The notes below the pieces were generated by a model. The model was not told the DNA's origin and made no database searches. It saw nothing but the letters and a program-made list of their open reading frames with translations. DNA of 64,000 bases from Heterobilharzia americana. Taxonomy: Eukaryota > Platyhelminthes > Trematoda > Strigeidida > Schistosomatidae. Position 1 is the first letter of the stretch, and the number at the start of each line of letters is the position of its first letter. A program made the translations under genes and the position numbers. This document shows, piece after piece, positions 35,601-50,600 of this stretch. Where the stretch lies: NCBI GenBank assembly GCA_944470555.2, contig OX104130.1, positions 43,619,491-43,683,490 of the forward strand, given 5' to 3'.

Positions 35601-38600
35601 TGGTCAGGCCGTCCTGAACCCTATTTCGACCTAATCCAACTTCCCCTAGCATACCACGTCAAGATAGGTGGTGGCTCGGCATGTGCAACATATGTCCAAG
35701 ACATCTCAGCTGATGAAGGTTCACAACCTCATCAATCGACTTGTCCGCCTTGCCCAGTACACTTCGCCTGACCTCAATATTGCTCACAGTGATTCCACTG
35801 AAAGCGACCACTGCAACGAAGATATTTATGATCAAAATCCTGCAGCCGCTCCATATCTACTTTCGACAGAATTATCTCACACACGTACAACAGGACAGAA
35901 CGAACTGCAGCGCAGTATACTCGTTTTTTTGATTGATAGTCGAACATCTCCCTTGTCGACGCCACAGATGACGCAAGTTGCTAAATCCCAAAAGGCCTAT
36001 GGTATCCGGACGTAGATTTCGTCAGGAACCAACCCGTTTGGGCTAACGCAACTCTCCAAGTAAGCGAAGTGATTGACGCAAGCCATGCTTTCCACGCGAT
36101 TTGGCACAGAGTTAGAAAGTCGAAAGCCCCAATGTGAAATCCATGGCGGGGTTTTAGGAGACTACAAATGAGGTTTCGATGTCTTTGATCGTTTGCAATG
36201 GTCGCAGAGTGAGAGGTTGAAGAAGGTTCAAAAGCTTAATATTAGTATCAGGAGGTGGAAACAAAGGAAGAGACAGAGTTGAGGAGGATGGGTCATGTTT
36301 AATTGGGTCTGGTCTACTACTGCTAACGTGCGGGCGGTTTGAACTTCCCCTGCTGCAACATCATGGGAGGTTAGCACTTCTTGAGGCGCCTGAAAAAGAA
36401 GAGATAGTATGACTCGGAGCCCAAGGAACATCTGATTGAAGTTGGTCGCACACGGCCTTTATGCAAGTCTGAGATTTTGGTGTTTTGCTTTCGAATCCGA
36501 CTATGAATCCCTGTCGCAGGCATCAGCAATACCACTGGGTGGGGGGAGTGTGCTATTTCAGAGGTCGACCTTTTCCTAACCTCACCCCTTCCCATAGGGA
36601 AGGTGGCATCAGCGTGACACTGTCAGTCATTCAAGGGAAACATTACTGCTGTCACACCCCGTCCAGTAACACCCCTCTCAGACCCCCATCATAGCGTATC
36701 GATTTACACTATAATGGTAACTGTTTTTTGTCTAACCAATATCCAACAGACCTTTTCAGTATGGTAGGACCTAGAGGGAACAAGCGTCCCACCAGCATAA
36801 CCCGTTGGGCTACTATGGTATAAGAGCCCAACCACCACGTCAAGGTAGCAGCTAACGATCGGGATACTTTCTTATAGCGGTAGGTTTACAGTACGACTCA
36901 GCTGAATAAATTGACAGAGTAGTAAGTTTTAATTAACTGATTCGCAACACAATCTGTCACTTCAGAATCCATTTCTACAGCTTAATACATGGAATAACAG
37001 TAGTCAGTGCTCTATAAACAATGGTATCAGTTTACTCTAATCGACTAAAAGGCTTGGAACGACCACTGAGTGTGAATGTGCAGCAACCAGATACATTTGA
37101 GTAACGCTGCTTTTGATTTATTCATGACGAATGGCACAACCCCTGTGAACAGAGTACTGAAGAATATAAAAAGAAATAGTATGATTCAAAAAAACCATAG
37201 ATGGGTTTGAATATTTGACTATAAACCTCATTTGTTGTGACAGAAAATAATATTGCCTGACTGCTAAAACCTGGATAGGTGGAGCGGGCTCTAAGACCAT
37301 GATCCACTGCTTGAAAGTCACACATAAAATCAACGTAAAACCCCACATAGAAGTGCATTGATTCAAGTTGCCATGCTTCACAGTAGCATCCAAAGTACAA
37401 ACGGAGAGGAAAAGACTGAAACCAAAGTAGACAAAATGTATAGGAGGAAAAACAACCAGAAGATGAGTCATTGAAAATAGTTAAACTTTAGAGTGAATAC
37501 ATCTGTATTATTGTGACCGACCTTTAGAATATGGCACTAAACGTCTCCAACCATTAGTTTGTACCGTCTTGAGGACCCGAGCCAGACAGTCCACACTTGC
37601 ATATACAGCTCAGACTAACAGTCAGAGACTGTATGGATTGGTACTGCCTTTCGGTCTGGCCATCCTGAGCCCTCTTCCAATCTAATTCAAATTCGATTAA
37701 CATTGTACGTTAAGGTAGATAGTGTTTTGGCGCATGCAACACATAAGTACGCCATCTCCGTACGTGGAGGTTCATAACTTCGTTTACTGACTCGCCTAGT
37801 ACTCTTCATCCAACCTTGCCAGCCTTTAAACGCTGATTTCGCCACATGCGTGCACTCCTATAAAGACAGGCGTGGTCAAAAACATGCATCCGTTCCACAC
37901 CTACTTTTAACGCCTATGTCTCATATCCATATAATAGACGAGACAAACTGCAGCGCAGTATACTCGTCCTTTAATAGGTAGTGGGATATCTCGCCATTCG
38001 TTGCCACAGATGACACAAGTTGGTAGGTACCAAATGAACCTTTTGTATCCGATTTCGACAGCAACCAGCCTATGTGCGCTGAAAGTGGAGTGAAAAGTGG
38101 AGTGAAAAATGCATTCCACCACACCACTCCCTTATCCATGAACTGGGAATAGTTGCAGACCGATCCTCGAGCATCATCTGACAGGTGCGAAAGCCATGCC
38201 AAACACACTCAGATTTCTGCTCAGGGTGTTCAGAAGATGCTGCGCTGCTGTGGGTCAGTTGAACCGTACTTTAAAGCGTTTTAGCCAACTGTGATGATAG
38301 TTTATCAGCGTCTGATCCTTTCTGGTGATGGGTTTACTAATCATTGTCTTATTCGTGCCGGTGCCCTTATTAAGCCTAAATAGGTGCTAGGTATTACCTA
38401 ACGCTGATGCCTTCTACATTTTTCTTGCTTTCGCCACATACCGCTGCTCGCGATCATTACAAAGACTCTAGGTCAGTCCACATTGAAATCACTCTCGCTC
38501 TTAAACGTCGTTAAAGCCAGCTGAAATGAGTCTTATCCCATCAAATATGTTTAGATACTATTCACTCCAACATGCACTCACTTAGGGTAGAATTAAAATG

Positions 38601-41600
38601 GAACAAGTCAAGATCTTGTTAGACTAAAATATGAAATCAATGAATGAGTTCCCTGGCTACGGAACCTAATCCATATGAAAAACCGTAGAACTACAGATTG
38701 AGTTCCAAGATGCAACCTAAATATATGGTCAGAAAGTATGACTTTGAATCTACTGCACTGGTGTAAAATCACTCGTAACCTATTTTCGTTTGAATTATTT
38801 ATTTTTCAATTCAGTGTGTTTATTAGGAATTTCACACAATGAAAGTGTCATTTACTGGATAACGTTTGGGACATAATTTATTGTCTATATTCAGATCATT
38901 ATATGAATATGAACAATAAATTATGTAAAAAACGTTATACGGTAAATGACACTTTTATTGTGACATTTCTGATAAACAGACTAAAACGGAATTACAAGCT
39001 ACCACAGAGCACAAGTTTTACTTATATGTTTCTTATCTTGTTACTTAATCTGTCTATTTATGCCAGTTTATTTGCTATAATGCCAAAACTATTTTTATCC
39101 CTCAGGATCTATTAATAATGAATGTTCCTCCAACAGTTGATGTAAAGTGTACCTATTTAAAACAATGCATATTTGTCTTTTAAAAGTTGTTTGCACATGA
39201 TTGGTAGCTGACACACAAGATACTCATACATTTAACACAAAAACCTGTAGTGGTTATGTTTATTCTAGTGACAGAACAGTCATAACATGATGTCCTAAAC
39301 ATTTTACTCTTTCCTGGTCAATTACACACTTCAAGAAGATAAAAACGAATTGGTTGAAATGACCCCCATTTGCTTTCATTTGATCTTGTGATCAGTACTA
39401 TCAACTTTCAGGGCATAAGACAGCACAGTCAAATCATTAGTGCATAAAATAGACTGGTAAACCTGAAATGCTTTGTCCAACATCTTTGAAGATTAGAAAT
39501 GTAAGTCAATATTATGATCCGTGATATATGTAACGATACAATGCTCCGAGACGATACGATTAACGATAGAACAATGACTTCTCAACTCGATATTCAGCCA
39601 ACCCCAGAAGAATACGATGGGAATGAAAGTTAATTTACTCCAACTGAATAATAATAATAATAATAATAATAGCTGAAAACTCAGTCGTTTATATATCCTT
39701 AGATGGCGCTGGTCAGAGAAAATAAAATAGCATATTAAAAGTGTACAATGGACTAATCAGCGTTTAGAACCCCAAAATGCGGTAAAAATAAGTAATACAG
39801 CATGGCGCAAAAGGGGCATGAAAATAAGGTTTACATTTTACAATGATAATATAAACGTAGTACAAGTTAGTTTTTTAAGGGATTAGGCATCCCTAACAGT
39901 CAACCAACTACGATATGTTACATGCACATAACAGTTTTCGTTTCCCTTAGTTCGAATGAGCTGCATTAGGTCACAAAAATCATAGGTTGTACCACCTTTT
40001 TTCCATTTCCCTTACATAGTGTTTTGCGGTCTTTTTACAGTTGCATTGAAAATGTAATCGACAGAAGAGCACACCTATATACTGAACATATTGATCAAAG
40101 AGAAACTTCACTTAGATATGCATCAGTTAAAACTGCCACACTTCACAACAGCACAAAAAAGGAAATGGATAGAAATAGGATAATAAAGGAGAAAAAAGCG
40201 TATGAGATGTAAAATAAATTGTACAGAACCTCGATGATATATAGTGTTTGTTATCACTCCTGGAAGTAAATTTGAGCCGTATTACCTAATCTCCAACCAC
40301 AAATTTCCAACATCTCGAGAACTCCAACTAGGCAGTCTATACCTCCCTACAAATTTCAGATTAACAGTCATATGCTGCATGGACTGATTTTATACCTTAA
40401 CCCGTTCGCACTTAAATTTATTTGAATTCAATCTTACGTGAACACCTTATTGGGATACAGTGTGGAGAAATACACTTTTAGTGGTAAGTGAAACCTATGG
40501 TTGAGGACTACAGTTGATACAGTTTAAAATCGATCACAGTGGCACAAATACATCTATCCAATACCCTTAGCTTAACCGTTATGTCGCATTTCATTATTTG
40601 CTTGAATCAGTTTTACTTTTATGGTTTTCTGTAACTTTGCTTTCAATATTTAGATTCCCTTGTCTTCAGTTTTATTACTTTGTATCTCAATGTGCTAATG
40701 TGAGTTGTAGCAGCTAAAAATGTTACGCTGTAATGTCAGGTGTATTATTGATACTAAGTGACAATGAATGATGTTTAGTACAGATGCATACAATACCCAA
40801 CTTAGATGAAGATAACCGCAGTTCACACAAAGACCTGAGTACAAGCAGAAATCAAACATACGTAAGTAGATAGTTGATTTTAAGGAAGTGAACTTTAACT
40901 CATGACCGTTGCCATCACGAGCCCGTGAATGCTGTAACGGAAGTCGATGTAACTGGGAAATACATGGTAAACTGTAACACTACAGAAAATCTGTCGTCCG
41001 ATGTGCAACACACAAGACCATCCATTAGCTAAAAACGTTGAGCAAAGGCTTTTAGCAAGTAACACGATTTACAACAGGTGAGCATAATGGAAATTGATCA
41101 GTTTGAAGTAAATTTCCCCAACGCACGCTACCTCTAAAATGATTGGTAAAAACATTTGATGAGTGAACCGTTTTTATGTTCACTACCGTCTCAAAGCAAA
41201 ACAAATGGTCAAAGGTATCACTGAAGACCAACGAAAATGGTAAAATTTTGACTTTCGTATTATGCAGTATACAGACACCACAGTGTTCGTGGCATAGAGA
41301 CGTATTAGATTTATGGCTTCGGTACCCTATCTTGCAAAAAAATTACTTCAGTTAGATCTCTTTCTTCTATCAAATTTTAAAAAATGAGAAGAGTTCTTTA
41401 TATTTTAAAGCAGACTTAAAAACCGCTTCGAACTTTCATCTATAACAAACTATAGTAATTCATATGATGCATGAAAATAATCTCATACATCCATCCAGAT
41501 CAACCTAGGACCAGGCATTACTGCGTAACGGTCCAAGTTGCCATACATCATATCAGTACATCAAGAAAAAGGCAGTCAAGTGCAAGATGAAGAAAATAAA

Positions 41601-44600
41601 GTACAGTCAAAGAAATATAAAGTACGAAAAAAGAGAAGAGAAGAATGAGAAAATAGTGAGGTTCGATATAGCGTCGTTAAGATGAGGATAATGTGTGTAT
41701 ATATCTGCGCTTCTGATATCGGTTCTCACCCATATCACCTAATCTCCAAACACTGGTTCCTCTCATCCCGCGGACCCCAACTGGCTAGTCTACATCGCCC
41801 CACATGGCTCAAATCAACAGTCAAATACTTCATACATTGGTGCCGTTTTAGTCTGGCCACCTCAAACCTTTTTCCAGCCTGGACCTACTTCGCCCAACAT
41901 TGTGTGACGAAACAATCGGCAACTAGACATGCATAAGACGTGTTCCAGTCACCTCAGTCGATCAAGGCTCATAACCTCGTCAACTGACTTACCTCTTCTC
42001 CCCAAAACTCTACACCTGACTTCTGCGTCACTCACGTGGTGACACCACGGAATACGGCCTATACTACGAAGGCAACAGTAATCAAACACTTCAAGCCTTC
42101 TCATGTCTTCCACCTTCAATGGTCATGTTTCACAGCCATACAGTAGAACAGACCAAACTGCTGTGCAGTATGCGCGACCCTTAGTAGACAATTCGATATC
42201 ACGGCAGCGCCATAGGTGGCATTAGTTGGCGAAAGCCAGACAGGCCTTTGTATTCGTGCAGAAATTTCATCGGCCACCGAGCCACCAGGGCTGATCCTAC
42301 TCCCCTCCCCAGGCAAGTGAAGTGGTCAACACACTCAACCACTACACTCTCTATTGTTAGTCGAGGCCCCATTGAAGACCAATCCTGGAGATACAATTTG
42401 CATTTGGGTGGTGAGAAACGTATCCCAAACATCCTCAACTTGTCACTCAGTGTTTGAAAGACTCTGCATCTTCACCTAACAGGACTATGTCATCTGCATA
42501 TTCTAGGTCTAACGAAAATTCTCCAACGATTAGGTCAACGTCTGTGTAATCAGGTGACGAGAGGGAGACCTCCATAAGAATATCTATGATAAAATTGAAT
42601 GAGAATGGAAACAGTGGGCACCCTTGATGGACACCACTAGATGAGCATAGCTCCCTGGACATCTCACCACAGGCTCTAACACGCCCACAAGTGTTCGAGT
42701 AGAGAGTCTTCAATAAGGTGATGTACTTGCTCGACACGCCTTTCACTGAGAGACATTGCCATAAGATTTCTCGATCAACGGAGTCAAATGCCACCTTCTG
42801 GTCGAGGAATATAGCTACTGTCATGCGTCGGTAAGCGTGCCTGTGTTCCAGGACCTGGCGCAGTGTGAATGTTTGGTCGATATACCCGCGACCAGGTCTA
42901 AAGCCTGCTTGGTTTTCCCGGGATTGCTGTTCCCGAGCTCCACTCAGGCGTCCGAGAATTACACAACCTAGAATCTTAGACACCATGTTCGTCAGGATGA
43001 TTCCGCTGTGATGATCACAAGAGGACTACCCACATTTCTTAAAAACTGGAATAATCAGTGATTTAGACCACTCAGAAGGGATCGTATTTGATTCCCATAT
43101 ACTAACTAACACTTCCGTTAACCTAAGAGAACCTTACCAACATCCTTGTATACCTCTGAACTTAGTCCATCTGGTTCTACTGCCCTTCGTCGTTTCAGGT
43201 TACCTACAGCTTTCTCAACTTCTCCTAGTGTTGGGGGCCTGTCTCAATGTCTCATTTACGATCAGACTGGATGGGGGGCAACGCAATGGTGGCTCCTAGA
43301 AGTGTTCTACCCACCTTTCCAGTCGTCTCCCCTGAGAGTGAATCGCAGATCCGTCCTTCTCCGCTATGATCTCACCAATCACAGTTGACCTTTTTCCCCC
43401 AGTTTCCTTAATAAGTCTGAATAACTGTCTACTGTTACCAATCCCCGCTGCCTTTTCCATCTCTTTAGCCTTCGCTGCCACCACTGTTCGCGGTCGTTGC
43501 GTAGACTTTTTCTCAATCTACTTTTTAGTTGAGCTTGCTCTTTATTGTACTCAAAGCCTACAAGCGATGCCTTCACGTACATCCATTAGTTCAGAAGAAA
43601 CTGCTGATATCCACTGGCTCTTTTTAAACACTCTTTCGGAGTCGGCTACGGTCTTCAGCACTGCTTTTACACCAAACTGAACATGGCACCAAGTTTCTTC
43701 TGGACGAGTGATAGTTTTCTGTTCAGATAACTGCCTAGCCAACTTCTCACTAGACACGGCTTGGGCGTTTTCATTGTTGAGCTGCACTCGTAGTGGTTTT
43801 GTTGCCAGATCTTTCTTACGTCCATTGAGACGCAGGCATATACACACTAGGACCAACGCCTAGTCGCTATCCAAACACGTACTCCAGAAGAAGCAGCAGT
43901 CTTCCACCGATCCCCTCCAGCGATGACTAGTAGCAATGTGGTCTATCTGTGTCCATCGCTGAGTTGAGCTCGGTGGACGCCTTGTCAGACAGTGTCTTTC
44001 TTTATGTCTGAAATTGATGCTGGCTAAAAATAGGCGGTTATCTGAGCATAGTTGTAATAGGCGATCACCGTTATCTGTACGTTCAGCTGGGATTCCGAAA
44101 GTGCCACCTCAGTGCCCTTCTGCCTCACTCCGTTCACCCACCTGTGCATTGAAGTCACCTGCAACAACCACCACGTCCGAACGTTTGGCTTTCGAAAGGA
44201 GGCTAGACAGTCTTCGGTAGAACTCGTCCTTCACTTCATCCAAACTACAGTCAGTGGGTGCATAAGCAGAGATTGCAAAGAGACAACGGCGAGTTTCACT
44301 ACTCCTCCTAGTTCTCACTGTGCTATTCAGTCGGATAGAGCAGAGGCAACCATCAACTGAGATCCAGTCTAGTGGTGAGTTTTCTGCCTCGGTGCTTAAT
44401 GCTATGCCTACACCTGCAAGACCACGAGAGATAGCTATCGGATCTCCAGAAACTCGAAGGGTGAATTTCGCGGATTCACCAGATTGGTCGAGAGATGTTA
44501 GGTGAATAACCGCACTTGGGTCCTGTATGCGTGTCTCACAAACACAGCACACATCCATGCCCCGAGTTGCTACAGTCTTTGCCAACGAAGCCTGTTGACC

Positions 44601-47600
44601 AATTTGACGGAGGGTGCGGACATTGAAGGCTCCAATATGTAATTTGGAGCGTGGTTTAAGGAGACCAAGGATGCTGTTCTGTGAACTCAGATCGTTGTCA
44701 AAGGCTGCATAACTAGGAGAAATTAAAGATGACATAGTATTGTTAATTGGGAGACGTGAAGGAAGATTAGAAGGTAATGATGGGGGAAGTGGATAGCAGT
44801 CTAAGGAAACTTGAGTGCTGATAGAGTTGTGAGGGCGATTGATACTTCCCGGCTGCCCACACCGTGGAAAGCTATTTCTTCTTAAAGTAACTGAAAGAGA
44901 TTTGTGTGACAGCAGAGCCCATCGAACATCTGATTGAGGCCTGTAACACCCAGCCTTTTGTGCATGATTATTTTGAACTTTTGTATTTTTGGGGCCGGAT
45001 GGTCGAAAAGAAACGACAAATGAACCAACACCGCCAACCCGGTAGACTGTTGGGTATGGTGGGGTGTGTTATTTTGAAGGGTGACCTTTTCTAACCTCCC
45101 CTTTCCATTGAGAAGGCGGAATCAGCATGGCACTGCTGGCCACACAAGGGAAACACCTTACTGCTGTCACACCCCATCCAGATAGCAGTGGTACGACTTC
45201 GCCCTAAGACCCCCATCTTAATGTAGTAATTTACACCACAACGGTAACTGCTTTTCGTCTAACCACTATCCAACAGACCTTTCTGGTATGGTAGGACCTC
45301 GAGGGAACAAGTGTTCCACCAGCATAACTTGTTGGGTCAATGTGATATGCAAACCCGACCACCACGTCAAGGTAGCTGCTATCGGTCGGGATGAAAATAA
45401 TTTGAAGATCTAGGAAGATATATGTCTTGAATGTGTTCAAAACGAATTTGGATTGGTTCTTGTAGTCTTCCAATATTATATCCAGGTGGGTTTTCCTACT
45501 ACTGACTACTATGATTACAATACAAGTTGGAAAATAACCATGTACTATTTAGGGTAATTTCTTCGTCTAACCACGACAATTTTCCCTACGTGATGAAATC
45601 TTAATTTAAACATGCAACAACCAGGAAGACATTACTCACACCGAGTAATAGCCATTTTTACCATGAAATATGCATAGCCGAAACTAACGAAAATGGGGAA
45701 ATAATGGGGGCGCTTTTGAATGGAAGAGTGACTTTTCACACCCAGCTAGATTCTTGGCACTTTTTGTGTTTACACACCAAAGGCTGTTGTATTTTTACTC
45801 TTATCGAATTTTTTTCGGTTAGAGTGAGACAGAAACTTATCTGAGCGAATTTCTCCAGTGTCTGCTACATGGTGAGCCAAAAGTGTCGTAAAAATCCTTG
45901 TGGTAGGGCCGGGTGCCACTTCACAGTAGCCTCTGCTATGCAGTGTAGAGAATGTAAGAGTTGGCTCCACGATAACTACACAAACCTTACACACTCAGCA
46001 TATAAGTACAGCAAAGCAGGAAGTGTCTGGCTTTGCACGTTGTGTTGCTTGGATATTCGCACTCTGGTAGTAGAAGCAAAAACACTTCTAAATACGATAA
46101 CTAAGAAACTGTCGTCGATAACTGTGATAGTGATAACGACACAGCAACCATTGGCACATTGCTGTGAAAGATTTTAAGAACGCCCCATGACAAGCTGTGA
46201 GTCGGACACGTAGACTACCTACTAGATTGCTGACAGCGACTTAGAAAAAACTACACCAAGCGGGGTGAAGCGAGTGTCTTCTGGTTCTCGCATCCCCAGA
46301 GGTGGTAGACCCAGTCTGAAAATTGCTGACCGTATGACTAGGTCTACTTCAGATAAAAGAAACAAAAGTGAAGCACTCCCAGTGCCAACAACGGAACCAC
46401 GCAGGCCGAAGGTCATACCCAGTTCGGCAATTCAATCATTGACAAGAATTAAACAGAATGGGATGCAAGTCTGTTCTGAGGCTGTCAGTGTCAAGGCCAC
46501 AGGACTAGGGCTTAGTAAGCCTTGCATACCCGACTCTGAGGAATGGCAAGTAATCAGGTCTAAACGGCATGCCAAGAAGCCAGTAAGGGTCATCGAACCA
46601 ACTGTCACCACTCCATTGAGCAAAGATTAAGTAGGGCTCCTTTATAGGTCTGTAATCTTCCACAGAGTGGGGGAAAGTAGAGACCATAACCAGGTAAACA
46701 TTTCGAACATGACCTTAGCAAGGCACAAAGTTTGATAAAGCAGCACTTTTAGTTTTAAAAATTCCCATTATGTAAGTTAGATAAGACATAAGCGAACAAT
46801 ATTGTTTTCAAATAGATCCTCTTCAGGCTTTAATATAAATAGCTTAATATGCATAAAATTAAACCAGTCATGTATATTTGTCGGTTGATGTGATAAATGT
46901 TTTAAAACAACGATGGTGACAATAATACAAATAATAATAATGATAAGAACCAAGATAGCAGCATGAAAATGTAGACACTCCGAAAATCAAAGTGGGTTAA
47001 AAGTTTATGAAAATAAAAGTTGCGTAATAGTAAAAGACGAGGTAAGTGGATTAAAAAACTAAATAATATCATTGTGTATAAACATTCATTAAAAATATAT
47101 TTCTAACAAATTGATTCTCTCCACAATGCACACATTTCTCATGGAAATGATGGACAAACAAAACCTTGACAAATACAGTAAGTAAACGACGAGTTTGAAT
47201 AACTTTCGATAGATGAGTTGGTACGCGGTGAATAATTGTGAAAGCATTAATCTTATCTACCAAATGAACATTATCAACGAGGTGAGATAGTGTTCATTTG
47301 GTAGATAAGATTAATGCTTTCACAATTATTCACCGCGTACCAACTCATCTATCGAAAGTTATTCAAACTCGTCGTTTACTTACTGTATTTGTCAAGGTTT
47401 TGTTTGTCCATCATTTCCATGAGAAATGTGTGCATTGTGGAGAGAATCAATTTGTTAGAAATATATTTTTAATGAATGTTTATACACAATGATATTATTT
47501 AGTTTTTTAATCCACTTACCTCGTCTTTTACTATTACGCAACTTTTATTTTCATAAACTTTTAACCCACTTTGATTTTCGGAGTGTCTACATTTTCATGC

Positions 47601-50600
47601 TGCTATCTTGGTTCTTATCATTATTATTATTTGTATTATTGTCACCATCGTTGTTTTAAAACATTTATCACATCAACCGACAAATATACATGACTGGTTT
47701 AATTTTATGCATATTAAGCTATTTATATTAAAGCCTGAAGAGGATCTATTTGAAAACAATATTGTTCGCTTATGTCTTATCTAACTTACATAATGGGAAT
47801 TTTTAAAACTAAAAGTGCTGCTTTATCAAACTTTGTGCCTTGCTAAGGTCATGTTCGAAATGTTTACCTGGTTATGGTCTCTACTTTCCCCCACTCTGTG
47901 GAAGATTACAGACCTATAAAGGAGCCCTACTTAATCTTTGCTCAATGGAGTGGTGACAGTTGGTTCGATGACCCTTACTGGCTTCTTGGCATGCCGTTTA
48001 GACCTGATTACTTGCCATTCCTCAGAGTCGGGTATGCAAGGCTTACTAAGCCCTAGTCCTGTGGCCTTGACACTGACAGCCTCAGAACAGACTTGCATCC
48101 CATTCTGTTTAATTCTTGTCAATGATTGAATTGCCGAACTGGGTATGACCTTCGGCCTGCGTGGTTCCGTTGTTGGCACTGGGAGTGCTTCACTTTTGTT
48201 TCTTTTATCTGAAGTAGACCTAGTCATACGGTCAGCAATTTTCAGACTGGGAGATGGTCCCTAGCGAAAACAAGTTCCGGTTACTTTAAGTCGTGTTCAT
48301 ATCAACAAAGGAGAGGGATCAGATTCTGAAGAACGATTCTAGACTTCAGGGATTTAGGGCGTTCGTGCGTAAGGATCTGGCTCTTGTTGATCAAATCAGA
48401 AAGCAATAGGCAGAACTAAAATCCAGATTATCAGCAAGAGAACAAGACCTAAAAGTGGTGGGTTTTCGTGTAGTGAGGTTTCAGCAACAAATGATGCCGA
48501 AGCCTCTATGGATACGACAAAAACTTATTTAAGTAATTTAATCGTCTTGTACACATGCACATAGTTTCTTAAACAAGTGGACTAAGGTTAGTAATGTGAT
48601 AAGCATAGAAAGTCCTGACATCATTGCTATCTCAAAAACTTGGTTCTCTTCTGTGGAACACATTTACGAAAATTCGTCCCTTTTAGAAGTGATAGGTTAG
48701 CATGGAAAGGTGGTGGTGTCATCCTCTTCGTCAAGAATATCCTGACTGTAAGAGAAATGGAAACGGTTACACATGAAGTGGGACATGTGAAATGCTGCGC
48801 TGTCGACTAAAATGCAAGGGACAAGATGTTAACGTAATCATAGCATATCGAGGCCCTGAACGCGAGGCAGCAGACTTCCTCCTGAATAACCCGACTCTGT
48901 GAACAGATGCTGATGCCTAGTTGTAGAACTCCAAATTGTACCGCAAATTGTTTGGAATAAAATGAACTATTATTATATTAGAGACTTCAACGCATCACTA
49001 GTTGACTGGGATAGACTAAAAACAGAAACATCACGTAACTCGTTTGATCACAGGTTAGTGGAAATATCGATTTCGTTGGCCTGCACATAGCACATTAGGA
49101 CAGCAACCAGACATGATCATCAGCATGCTCCATCAGTTCTAGACTTAGTATTCTCACACACATGATATATGCTTTATCCGGCACCAAGCACCCTTTAGCA
49201 AAAGTGACTAAGCTGTGATCATCTTCAGATTCACAGCAGACGTCTTGTACCAGGCCGATGCCCCAGCTAGACTCAACATATTGCAAGCGAATATGGAAGC
49301 TATTAACCTGGCAGCCTCTTCGGAGGACTGGACAGTCAATCCATAAGCCACAGTTGAAGCTGCGTGGTGCTCCTTCAAACAGTTATATGCATCAGTGACT
49401 CAACCGTTCATTCCATGGACTGTTCCGAGAGGATGGAAACACTGTCCTCTGTGGATAAACCATGAAATCCAATTCTTGCTACAACGTAAGGAAAATTGTT
49501 AGAGTCTTGTCATCCACCTCGGTACTCCCGAGGTAATGAAGCATTACAAAGAAGCCCGAAACAAACGTATTTTCGCAATCCACCGGTTTCAAATATACTT
49601 CGAAGCACGTCTTGCCCAAGCTGCAATGCAACATCCAAAGAGGCTATTTTCTCATGTGAACTATAGAAATGTGTTGTAGTACACCCGCCCTAATCAAAGG
49701 GATAGAAACTGACTGTTTGAAGACGATAAGGAAAAAGCAGGGAACGTGGCTGGATATTTTGCTGAGGTCTTTAGACGGGGATCTTCTGTAGGCATTAATT
49801 CAATAGTAGGAAGCATTGACATCCAACTCTGTGGATATCGACCGCAATGATGTATTTCGGACACTTTCGATGTAGAAAAATTAACGGGACCGGATGAGCT
49901 GCACCGAAGGCTGCTCAGAGGACTTGCATTCTCTGTAGCCGGCACATTTACTGCTACATTTAGATTGCCCTTCAGTGAAGGCACAATCCCCTATGATTGA
50001 AATGATACCGTAGTCACACCCATCTACAAGGCAAGTTCTAGGCAGCACCCACCAAATTACAGACAAATTTGACTAGTACTGTAGTAGAAATCCTAGAAAG
50101 TGATCAAGAAAGCCACTACAGCTCACTTAGCAACGCTATTGTCCTGTTCGCAGCATGTCTTCCGCAGAAATCTTTCTAGCTTGACGAACCTCCTTAGTCA
50201 GAAAAAGCTGGGTTAAGTCTAAAGATGATAGAACACCTTTATACGTTATATTCGTTGACTTTAGTAAGGCATTCGACAAGGTACCTCACTCCAGGTTGTT
50301 CGGGAAACTGGAAAGTTGTTGAACCACTGGCAGTCTGCTTGGATGGATAAGAGAATTTCTTGTTAGTAGCAGACAAAGAATAAGGATCAATTCTCAACTC
50401 TCCACTTGGAAGTCGGTAGACAGTGAAGTTCAACAAGTAACAGTCCTGGGTCCTCTGCTATTTTTCCTATGGTAAATGAGCAGCCAAATATCACGAAATC
50501 CTCTATGGTTCTCTATGCTGTTGATGTAATAATCTGGCGGGAAATTAGGAATGACGAGGATATACGTGCGCTTCAGACAGACCTACACAGCTTGTTTACC

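Larger units (their letters stand above)
41690..45400 (-). mobile_element. Non-LTR element of family F2, copy g (most complete)
   Basis: 3.7 kb. 5' region 45400-44740, endonuclease 44735-43860, linker 43856-43296, RT 42986-42447, C-terminal part 42438-42116 and the 3' tail to 41690. It is the reference copy of this family in the window. It has several frame breaks but keeps recognisable catalytic blocks, so it is younger or less damaged than copies a, c, d and e. Confidence 0.85.

Noticed and set aside
37118..37471. 117-codon minus frame as a host gene
   Set aside because: No recognised domain, an overlapping 92-codon frame of equal quality, and location between two transposon fragments.
40017..40260. 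Candidate ARIH2 exon next to a good donor-like CTTAC
   Set aside because: The minus-strand translation shows no similarity to ariadne-2; the true missing exon was found at 51630-51741 with the required phase.
47069..47492. Two 64-codon frames of identical protein as a gene pair
   Set aside because: They are the two arms of the palindrome, AT-rich and without motif.
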